The notes beneath the pieces are model-generated. The model was given only the letters and a program-made list of their open reading frames with translations. It was not told where the DNA came from and searched no databases. Both the position numbers and the translations under genes were made by a program. Below are positions 1 through 5,938 of a stretch of 8,624 nt of DNA, one piece after another. Source of the DNA: an uncultured Blautia sp. (lineage in GTDB: Bacteria > Bacillota > Clostridia > Lachnospirales > Lachnospiraceae); assembly GCA_900551715.1 (NCBI GenBank), contig URXG01000083.1:1-8624 (forward strand). The letters run 5' to 3'. Positions within the stretch are counted from its first letter, which is position 1; every line of letters starts with the position of its first letter.

Positions 1-50
1 ACGACCCCTTCATTACGAGTGAAGTGCTCTACCAACTGAGCTATTTCAGC
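1..50 (-). tRNA. tRNA-Thr (anticodon CGU), 3' part beyond window edge
   Basis: Read on the minus strand, the 50 bases begin with a 7-base acceptor strand (GCTGAAA), then TA, a D arm GCTC-AGTTGGTA-GAGC, and a 5-bp anticodon stem CTTCA/TGAAG around the loop CTCGTAA. The loop centres on CGT, which reads ACG, a threonine codon. The variable region GGGTC follows, and the T arm and 3' acceptor strand lie outside the window. The D-arm and anticodon-arm pairing is perfect, so this is a real tRNA and not a fragment of similar sequence. It lies 84 bp downstream of the GlgB-like gene on the same strand and has its own promoter. Confidence 0.93.
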
Positions 51-51
51 C

Positions 52-66
52 TGTGTCATAGACACA
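52..66. repeat. Palindrome between promoter and tRNA 5' end
   Basis: TGTGTC-ATA-GACACA is a perfect 6-bp inverted repeat with a 3-base centre. It ends two bases before the tRNA-Thr 5' end and starts a few bases downstream of the predicted -10 box, so it spans the probable transcription start and short 5' leader of the precursor tRNA. It could form a small hairpin in the leader or be a protein-binding site. The pairing is seen directly; any function is inference, and a 6-bp arm can arise by chance. Confidence 0.4.
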
Positions 67-70
67 ATCT

Positions 71-98
71 ATTATACTAGTTTTTTATGAAAAATCAA
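71..98 (-). promoter_or_regulatory. Sigma-A-type promoter for tRNA-Thr
   Basis: On the minus strand a TTGATT -35 box (93-98) is separated by 16 bases from a perfect TATAAT -10 box (71-76). The surrounding DNA is very AT-rich. The expected start site falls around 62-65, giving a leader of roughly 12-15 bases before the tRNA. No clear hairpin-plus-U-tract terminator for the upstream GlgB-like gene is visible between 99 and 134, only T-rich runs, so readthrough into the tRNA is possible. Confidence 0.72.
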
Positions 99-134
99 GA
101 AAAATTATGAAATTAAGACAAATTCTTTCAGTGG

Positions 135-2378
135 TCAGACTGCTTTCCTGGCTGCTGATTTCTTCACTGCTGTTTTCCGGGCGGCTTCTTTTTTGGCTGT
201 TTTCTCATTTTTCTTCGTGGAACGAGGTTTCCTGGCAGCAACTTTCTCTGTTGCTTTTTTGACAGGAGACGCTGCTGCCTCTCTTTTCTTTACAGGTGTA
301 CAGGAGAAAACGGCTGCTCCCAGTGCAGGAATACGGAATTTTACGGAGTTTTCTCTTTCATCACATTCCTCCTGTCTGCAGGTCTTGGCTCTCGGATTCA
401 CTGTACCGGATCCGCCATACTCTGTCCTGTCTGTATTAAAAATCTCTTTGTATTTGCCATAGAAAGGTACCCCTACCTGATAGTCCATATAAGGAATGGC
501 TGCAAAATTGATCACTACAAGAAGGCTTTCCTCTGGTTTCTCTGTTTTACGAAGGAAAGTCAGGACATTTTCTTCGTATTTCATAAGCTGGATCCATTCA
601 AATCCCTCATAATCATTATCCATCAGAGACAGTGCCGGCTGTGTACGGTAAAGTTCATTCAGGTCATGGATAAATGTTTCCATTTCGCCGGAAAGATTTT
701 TGCCCGGTGCCATCATCTTAAGTCCGGGATGAACCATCATATAAGTATAAGCCTCTCTTATCTGTGCCAGTTTCTGGCTCTCATTTCCCGGAAGTTTTGA
801 CATAAAATCATCAAGTGTGCCTACATCTCTTTTTCCTAGAGTCAGCACATAATGTTCACAGTATGCATACAACATAGAGAGTGTCAGCTGATCATGTACA
901 TATTTCCGTTCAATAGGATCTTTGGAAAGATATGCCACAAAATCTCCGGACCAGTTGTTGTTCCATTTATAATCAAAACCAACATGATCATTTTCTACAG
1001 AGTCTGTAAGTTCCGGCCACAGACCATCCTCCTGTGCGATCAGAAGGGCTCCCGGAATCTTTTGGGCTACAATGGAAGTCAGATGTTTCAGGAATTCAAC
1101 AGCTGCCAGATTTTCGTTGGTACCGTAAATATTAGGTTTCCACTGTCCATATTCCCTGCCATAATCCAGATAAAGCATGGAGTCCACATCATCCAGTCTC
1201 AGTCCGTCAAAATGAAATTCTTCCAACCAGTAAAAAGCATTTGCAAGAAGGAAATCTTTTACCATAGGGCTTTCATAATTGTAAAGATAAGTGCCCCACA
1301 TTGGATGGATTGCCATGGACGGATCCGGATTTTCATATAAGGGTGTTCCGTCAAAGTTCTCCAGTCCTTCTTCATGACATGGAAAATGTGCCGGTGTCCA
1401 GTCCAGGAACACGCCTGTGCCGATCATGTGCAGTTCGTTGATCAGTGTTTTGAGATCTTCTGCTGTACCAAATCTTCTGGTAGGCGCATAGTAAGCGAAA
1501 GTTCCGAACTCTCCGTCTTCCTCATTCAGGTATTCCATAACCGGATGAAGTTCTACGTGAGTATAATTAAGTTTTTTGACATAGTTCACAAGCTGAGTGG
1601 GATTTTCCCAGTCTCTGAGGCTTGTTTCATAAATAGAAACCGGCTCTTTGCGGGCTTTGAATTTCTTGCGGGCATTCATCCACTCCCCGTCTTGCCATTC
1701 AAAAGAAGCATTCGCTGTAATTACTGAAGCAGTAGCAGGAGGCATTTCTGTGGAAGTTCCATACGGATCTGTCTTATCTGTAACGATACCGCCCTTTACC
1801 TTAATCTGGTATTTGTACAGATCTCCAGGCACAGCTCCCGGTACAAACAGTTCAAAAATACCGGACATAGGCATTCTGTGCATAGGATGACGTCTTCCAT
1901 CCCAGTGATTAAAATCTCCTACTACACTGACCTGTACTGCATTGGGTGCCCATACTGCAAAACTGGTTCCTTTAACACCATTGATTTCTGAAAAATGTGC
2001 TCCCAGCTTCTCATATGCATGATAATAAACCCCTGCACAGAAAGCCTTTTCTTCCTCTTCTGTGATCTGCCCTGGAAATGCATAGGCATCGCCAAATTCT
2101 TCTGTCTTACCATCTGCAGTTACAGAAAAAAGATAAGAAGGGATCTTTCTTCCTGGAATCATAACAGCAAAATATCCTGCCTCATCCTGCTGCTCCATGG
2201 CATATTTCTTATTTCCGACTATCACTTCTGCACTTTCTGCTTCCGGGAAAAATCCCTGGATAAGCACTCCATCTTTTGTCAGCCTGGGTGCCATAATATC
2301 TTTGGGAGATGCCTCTTCTCCATATACAATAGCCTCAATTCCCGGCCAGTCCATATATTCATATACTTTATTATTCAT
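135..2378 (-). CDS. GlgB-like GH13 protein, probable branching-enzyme pseudoenzyme with basic tail
   Basis: The domain order is that of bacterial 1,4-alpha-glucan branching enzyme (747 aa versus about 630-730): an N-terminal beta domain (about 1-110), CBM48 (about 135-235, with VWAPN and GDFNHWDGR), a GH13 barrel (about 245-600) and an all-beta C domain to about 690. Region I is kept as DWTPAHFP (D326, H331), as is region II DGLRLDDVDSM (R394, nucleophile D396). Other sites differ from E. coli GlgB as I remember it. The acid/base Glu of the AEES motif is Gln449 (LIAQEDG). The region IV His-Asp of LSHDE is Lys516-Arg517 (LGKRD). The WGYQ segment is replaced by FGTF, and GNEF by an APGKN-like stretch. 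This suggests a catalytically inactive glucan-binding protein, although automatic annotation would call it glgB. The start is fixed by GGAGG seven bases upstream (2386-2390). Residues 696-747 form a basic tail. The gene is divergent from fructokinase. Confidence 0.9.
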   Translation of the reverse strand: MNNKVYEYMDWPGIEAIVYGEEASPKDIMAPRLTKDGVLIQGFFPEAESAEVIVGNKKYAMEQQDEAGYFAVMIPGRKIPSYLFSVTADGKTEEFGDAYAFPGQITEEEEKAFCAGVYYHAYEKLGAHFSEINGVKGTSFAVWAPNAVQVSVVGDFNHWDGRRHPMHRMPMSGIFELFVPGAVPGDLYKYQIKVKGGIVTDKTDPYGTSTEMPPATASVITANASFEWQDGEWMNARKKFKARKEPVSIYETSLRDWENPTQLVNYVKKLNYTHVELHPVMEYLNEEDGEFGTFAYYAPTRRFGTAEDLKTLINELHMIGTGVFLDWTPAHFPCHEEGLENFDGTPLYENPDPSMAIHPMWGTYLYNYESPMVKDFLLANAFYWLEEFHFDGLRLDDVDSMLYLDYGREYGQWKPNIYGTNENLAAVEFLKHLTSIVAQKIPGALLIAQEDGLWPELTDSVENDHVGFDYKWNNNWSGDFVAYLSKDPIERKYVHDQLTLSMLYAYCEHYVLTLGKRDVGTLDDFMSKLPGNESQKLAQIREAYTYMMVHPGLKMMAPGKNLSGEMETFIHDLNELYRTQPALSLMDNDYEGFEWIQLMKYEENVLTFLRKTEKPEESLLVVINFAAIPYMDYQVGVPFYGKYKEIFNTDRTEYGGSGTVNPRAKTCRQEECDERENSVKFRIPALGAAVFSCTPVKKREAAASPVKKATEKVAARKPRSTKKNEKTAKKEAARKTAVKKSAARKAV
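138..293 (-). other. Histone-H1-like Lys/Arg/Ala-rich C-terminal tail of the GlgB-like protein
   Basis: Residues 696-747 contain 15 Lys, 5 Arg and 13 Ala out of 52, with only four Glu and no aromatic residue. Short units recur, such as VKK, AARK and KTA, with Ser-Pro and Lys-Pro breaks. The tail starts just after the last beta strand of the C domain (VFSCTP), where normal branching enzymes end, so it is an added segment and not a degraded domain. Such tails in histone H1-like and AlgP-like bacterial proteins are disordered and bind DNA, RNA or other polyanions. Binding here is inferred from composition only. The reading frame is open and continuous into the tail, with no sign of frameshift. 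Confidence 0.85.
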
Positions 2379-2507
2379 GCTTCTGCCTCCATTTCACTGA
2401 GATATATTCAGCAGTTCTGTTTTTCTAACAGAAACCTTTCTTATCTGCTCCCTTTTGATATTAGTTTATCATTTTTTATAACAAAAATAAAGAATATTAC
2501 GAAATTA

Positions 2508-2518
2508 GTTTGACAAAC
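2508..2518. promoter_or_regulatory. Palindrome GTTTGACAAAC over the fructokinase -35 box
   Basis: GTTTG-A-CAAAC is a perfect 11-base palindrome that contains the TTGACA -35 box of the fructokinase promoter. It could be an operator for a local repressor or activator acting on one or both divergent genes. TTGACA together with its complement TTGTCA is partly self-symmetric, so part of the symmetry comes free with the -35 consensus. Treat it as a weak candidate. Confidence 0.3.
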
Positions 2519-2538
2519 GCTCCCCACTGAGATAAATT
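2510..2538 (+). promoter_or_regulatory. Probable promoter of the fructokinase gene
   Basis: A perfect TTGACA -35 box (2510-2515) is followed after 17 bases by TAAATT (2533-2538), a 4/6 match to the -10 consensus. Transcription would start near 2545, giving a leader of about 50 bases rich in A and T before the ribosome binding site AGGAGG at 2582-2587. Confidence 0.55.
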
Positions 2539-2598
2539 TTAAGTATAGATTTTTTTATATTTTAAAAACAAAATACTTTTCAGGAGGTTTTTATTCCT

Positions 2599-3570
2599 AT
2601 GGATAAAAAATCATTTGATGTGACGACCCTTGGTGAATTACTTATCGACTTTACAGAAAACGGTTCCAGTTCTCAGGGCAACCCACTTCTGGAAGCCAAT
2701 CCAGGAGGAGCTGTATGTAATGTTCTCGCCATGCTGGAAAAACTTGGTAAAAAAACAGCTTATATCGGAAAAGTAGGACAGGATATGTTCGGTACACAGC
2801 TGAAAGAAGCAGTAGAAGAAGTAGGTATTGATACCCGCAATCTTATTATGGATCCTGTATATCACACCACTCTGGCTTTCGTACATACTTATCCGGACGG
2901 TGACAGGGATTTCTCTTTCTATCGTGACCCAGGTGCGGATATGATGCTTACCAAAGAGGAAGTTTCTGAAGAACTGATTCGTGATTCCCGTATCTTCCAT
3001 TTTGGAACTCTTTCCTCTACTCACCCAGGAGTAAGAGAAGCAACCAGATATGCTATTGATGTAGCCAAAGATGCTGGCTGTATCATTACTTTTGACCCGA
3101 ATCTCCGCCCGCCTCTCTGGAAATCTCTCGAGGACGCAAAAGTTGAAATTGAATATGGCATGAGCAAATGTGATGTTCTGAAGATTTCTGATAATGAAGT
3201 GGAATTCATGTGCGGAACAGACGACTATGACAAGGGTGCTGCCATGATCCAGGAGAAATACAACATTCCTCTTGTACTGATTACCATGGGCAAAGCAGGA
3301 AGCCGGGCATATTATAAGGGAATGATCGTAGAAGCAGCTCCTTTCCTTCAGGAAAACACTATTGAAACTACCGGTGCAGGAGATACTTTCTGTGCAAGTA
3401 CTCTCAATTACATTCTGGAGCATGGTCTGGATAACCTTACAGAAGAGAACCTGAAAGAACTTCTGACTTTTGCCAATGCAGCGGCTTCTCTTATCACAAC
3501 ACGTAAAGGTGCACTGAGAGTTATGCCTGCCAAGCAGGAAGTACTGGACTTCATCGAGAGCCGTAAATAA
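2599..3570 (+). CDS. Fructokinase, PfkB/ribokinase family
   Basis: This cytoplasmic sugar kinase most likely transfers phosphate from ATP to fructose, giving fructose 6-phosphate (EC 2.7.1.4). Its 323 residues match the usual 310-330 of the family. The N-terminal PfkB signature has the Gly-Gly at 36-37 (NPGGAVCN) and the GKVGQDMFG segment. DPGADMML at 110-117 and DPNLRPPLW from 166 are typical of fructokinases rather than ribokinases. The C-terminal signature TTGAGDTF carries the anion-hole glycines and catalytic base Asp262. The ATG is preceded by AGGAGG at 11 bases. It is a single-gene unit, transcribed away from the GlgB-like gene and ending at a strong terminator. Other sugar specificities such as 2-keto-3-deoxygluconate cannot be excluded from sequence alone, and the scrK name is therefore not assigned. 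Confidence 0.9.
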   Translation: MDKKSFDVTTLGELLIDFTENGSSSQGNPLLEANPGGAVCNVLAMLEKLGKKTAYIGKVGQDMFGTQLKEAVEEVGIDTRNLIMDPVYHTTLAFVHTYPDGDRDFSFYRDPGADMMLTKEEVSEELIRDSRIFHFGTLSSTHPGVREATRYAIDVAKDAGCIITFDPNLRPPLWKSLEDAKVEIEYGMSKCDVLKISDNEVEFMCGTDDYDKGAAMIQEKYNIPLVLITMGKAGSRAYYKGMIVEAAPFLQENTIETTGAGDTFCASTLNYILEHGLDNLTEENLKELLTFANAAASLITTRKGALRVMPAKQEVLDFIESRK

Positions 3571-3591
3571 ATTTAACACTTAAAATAATTC

Positions 3592-3645
3592 AAAAAAGAC
3601 TGTTACCTGACAGATTTATCATATCTGCTTTGTAACAGTCTTTTT
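3592..3645. terminator. Bidirectional branched terminator between fructokinase and serA
   Basis: The outer arms GACTGTTAC (3598-3606) and GTAACAGTC (3632-3640) pair perfectly, and an A run (3592-3597) faces a T run (3641-3645). This gives a U tract after the hairpin on either strand. The 25-base interior holds a second short stem, CAGAT (3611-3615) with ATCTG (3623-3627) around a 7-base loop, so the structure is a stem capped by another stem. It serves the convergent fructokinase and serA transcripts. Confidence 0.9.
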
Positions 3646-3692
3646 ATTTTACTTTATAGAAAACTTGTCCGCTTTGTTCTATAATATTATAT

Positions 3693-4856
3693 TTATTTGA
3701 TCACACGAACCTTGGATACACCTTCAATAGCTTTCAGTTCATCCAGTGCCTCTTTGGAAGCTGCGCTTTCCAGGTCGATGATGGTGTATGCATAGCTTCC
3801 CCGGCTCTTATTGGTCATGTCAGCGATGTTCAGACCTTCACTTCCCAGGATCTTGGTAAACTGGCTGATCATGTTCGGGATGTTCTGGTGGCAGATGGTG
3901 ATACGTCCCACTGCACCACAGATCCCCATATCGCAGTTCGGGAAGTTTACGGAGTTTTTGATGTTTCCATTTTCAAGGAAATCTCTTACTTCTTTTACTG
4001 CCATAACTGCACAGTTCTCCTCGGATTCTGCTGTAGATGCACCAAGATGTGGTGTTACCAGGATTCCCGGTCTGCCTGCTACCAGTGGGTTGGCAAAATC
4101 TGTAACGTATTTCTTTACTTTACCACTGTCAAGAGCTTCTACCAGTGCATCTTCATCTACCAGAAGATCTCTTGCAAAGTTCAGAAGAACCACACCATCT
4201 TTCATCTTAGTAAAAGCTTCTCTGTCAATCATCTTTCTGGTATTGTCTGTAAGAGGTACATGAATGGTGATGTAATCACACTGGCTGTAAATCTCATCCA
4301 AGGATTTGCTGTGTTTGATGGTTCTGGAAAGATTCCATGCAGCATCAATGGAGATAAACGGGTCATATCCGTATACTTCCATTCCCAGATGTGTGGCAGA
4401 GTTTGCTACCATGGCACCGATGGCACCAAGTCCGATGATACCAAGTTTCTTGCCACTGATCTCGCATCCTGCGAACTGTTTTTTCTGTTTTTCAGCAAGT
4501 TTGTCAATGTGTTCTTTATCTTCTTCATGTGCTACCCATTCAATACCACCAACGATATCACGAGAAGCAAGAAGCATACCTGCAAGAACAAGTTCTTTTA
4601 CACCGTTTGCGTTGGCACCCGGTGTATTGAATACTACGACACCCTGTTCTGCACATTTGTCTACTGGAATATTGTTGACACCTGCGCCTGCACGAGCGAT
4701 AACTTTTACATTTTCAGGAAGTTCCATTTCGTGCATTTTGGCACTTCTAACAAGAATGGCGTCTGCGTTATTCAGTTCTTCTGTCTGTTTGTAATCTTCT
4801 CCAAACAGGCCGAGACCTGTCTGGGAAATAGGATTGAGGCATTTATACTGGAACAT
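3693..4856 (-). CDS. serA: D-3-phosphoglycerate dehydrogenase with C-terminal ACT domain
   Basis: The enzyme oxidises 3-phosphoglycerate to 3-phosphohydroxypyruvate with NAD, the first step of serine synthesis. At 387 aa it is the short form: a substrate domain, an inserted NAD-binding Rossmann domain with GLGAIG (142-147), and an ACT domain at about 317-387 where serine may bind. Catalytic Arg229 (NFARD) and His270 (TPHLGAST) are visible. The Glu that normally pairs with the His, in a DVFxxEP motif, is not seen: the segment reads TDFANPLVAG and Asn256 lies nearest its place. I recall similar TDFxNP sequences in other clostridial SerA proteins, so this is likely a subfamily trait. The start codon overlaps the serC stop by one base (TAATG), with GGAGG ten bases upstream (4867-4871), which points to translational coupling. 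It is the last gene of the operon. Confidence 0.93.
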   Translation of the reverse strand: MFQYKCLNPISQTGLGLFGEDYKQTEELNNADAILVRSAKMHEMELPENVKVIARAGAGVNNIPVDKCAEQGVVVFNTPGANANGVKELVLAGMLLASRDIVGGIEWVAHEEDKEHIDKLAEKQKKQFAGCEISGKKLGIIGLGAIGAMVANSATHLGMEVYGYDPFISIDAAWNLSRTIKHSKSLDEIYSQCDYITIHVPLTDNTRKMIDREAFTKMKDGVVLLNFARDLLVDEDALVEALDSGKVKKYVTDFANPLVAGRPGILVTPHLGASTAESEENCAVMAVKEVRDFLENGNIKNSVNFPNCDMGICGAVGRITICHQNIPNMISQFTKILGSEGLNIADMTNKSRGSYAYTIIDLESAASKEALDELKAIEGVSKVRVIK

Positions 4857-5938
4857 TATGCGTTTTCCTCCTCAAATTTTTTCATGAATGCTACGAGAGC
4901 TTCCACGCCTTCTTTTGGCATAGCGTTGTAGATACTTGCACGCATACCGCCAACTGTTCTATGACCTTTCAGGTTTACAAGTCCTGCTGCTTTTGCTTCT
5001 TTTACGAATTTGGCATCCATGTCCTTGTCACCTGTTACAAAAGGTACGTTCATGAGAGAACGGGAAGCAGGTTCTACTGTTCCTTTGAACAGTTTGCTCT
5101 GATCCAGATAATCATAGAGGATTTTTGCTTTTTCGATGTTACGTCTCTGCATTTCTTCCAGACCACCCATAGCTTTCAGCCATTTGAATACTTTGCCGCA
5201 TACATAAATGCAGTAAGCATTCGGTGTGTTATAAAGAGATCCTGCATCAGCATGGGTCTTGTATGTAAGCATGGTTGGTGTTCCAGGAAGGACATCTTCT
5301 GTAATAAGGTCTTCACGAATGATGGCAATCACCATTCCTGCAGGTCCAATGTTCTTCTGTACACCACCGTAGATGATACCATATTTGCTTACATCTACCG
5401 GCTCAGACAGGAAGCAGGAAGAAACATCTGCTACCAGTGTTTTGCCTTTGGTGTTTGGAAGTGTTTTGTATTTGGTTCCGTAGATTGTATTGTTCTCACA
5501 GATGTATACATAGTCTGCATCCGGGCTGATCGGCAGGTCACTGCAGTCCGGGATATAAGAGAATGTCTTATCTTCGGAAGAAGCAATCTTGTTTACTTTT
5601 CCGTATTTCTGTGCTTCCTGATATGCTTTCTTTGCCCACTGTCCGGTTACGATATAATCTGCTACTTTATTTTTCATCAGGTTCATAGGAATCATGGCAA
5701 ACTGCTGAGATGCTCCGCCCTGAAGGAAAAGTACCTTATAATTGTCCGGAATGTTCATCAGATCTCTTAAATCCTGCTCTGCGTCATCAATAATCTTCTG
5801 AAATTCAGGGCTTCTGTGGCTCATTTCCATTACTGACATTCCTGTTCCCTGATAATCCATCATTTCCTCTGCTACTTCTTTCAGCACAGGTTCCGGCAAT
5901 ACAGCCGGTCCCGCAGAAAAATTATACACTCTGCTCAT
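4856..5938 (-). CDS. serC: Phosphoserine aminotransferase
   Basis: SerC is a cytoplasmic PLP enzyme that moves the amino group of glutamate to 3-phosphohydroxypyruvate, making phosphoserine (EC 2.6.1.52). It uses the product of SerA, encoded next. The protein has 360 aa, the normal length, and opens with the typical NFSAGPAVLP. Visible landmarks are HRS (41-43) for substrate phosphate, GGASQ (74-78) for PLP phosphate, Trp101 near the cofactor ring, Asp171 (ADVSS) and the Schiff-base Lys195 (GGVQKNIGPAG). The C-terminal GHRTVGGMRASIYNA is also conserved. The start codon lies inside the end of ilvB (17-bp overlap), and the nearest GGAGG (5951-5955) is 12 bases upstream within ilvB codons. It is probably translated by coupling to ilvB. 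No serB is present in the window. Confidence 0.96.
   Translation of the reverse strand: MSRVYNFSAGPAVLPEPVLKEVAEEMMDYQGTGMSVMEMSHRSPEFQKIIDDAEQDLRDLMNIPDNYKVLFLQGGASQQFAMIPMNLMKNKVADYIVTGQWAKKAYQEAQKYGKVNKIASSEDKTFSYIPDCSDLPISPDADYVYICENNTIYGTKYKTLPNTKGKTLVADVSSCFLSEPVDVSKYGIIYGGVQKNIGPAGMVIAIIREDLITEDVLPGTPTMLTYKTHADAGSLYNTPNAYCIYVCGKVFKWLKAMGGLEEMQRRNIEKAKILYDYLDQSKLFKGTVEPASRSLMNVPFVTGDKDMDAKFVKEAKAAGLVNLKGHRTVGGMRASIYNAMPKEGVEALVAFMKKFEEENA

Larger units (their letters stand above)
2379..2598. promoter_or_regulatory. Divergent control region between GlgB-like gene and fructokinase
   Basis: These 220 AT-rich bases must carry promoters for both flanking genes. On the plus side the best pair is 2510-2538, with a weaker alternative of TTGATA (2455-2460) and TATAAC (2477-2482) at 16 bases. 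On the minus side no convincing pair was found. The best is TTGTTA with TAATAT at 15 bases spacing, within about 2464-2484. A hairpin with arms TTCTGTT and AACAGAA (2415-2421 and 2427-2433, five-base loop) lies in the probable leader of the GlgB-like mRNA. No small gene is evident here. Confidence 0.6.

Noticed and set aside
138..293. Lys/Ala tail as an out-of-frame artefact of a frameshift
   Set aside because: The frame is continuous from the C domain into the tail, and the regular KK/AARK pattern with matched stop codon is not expected from a random frame.
2638..3579. 313-codon open frame antisense to fructokinase
   Set aside because: It mirrors the codon structure of a clear PfkB gene, has no family motif and no ribosome site, and is rich in Cys, Phe and Ile as shadow frames are.
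3669..3692. TATAAT-like box near the serA 3' end
   Set aside because: No -35 box at a proper spacing and no gene start downstream on the plus strand; the match is expected in such AT-rich DNA.
3888..4931. 347-codon open frame antisense to serA
   Set aside because: It lies wholly over serA and the end of serC, which are certain from conserved motifs; composition is Cys/Phe-rich and there is no recognisable domain.
4961..5770. 269-codon open frame antisense to serC
   Set aside because: Shadow of serC with no motif, no ribosome site and unusual residue composition.
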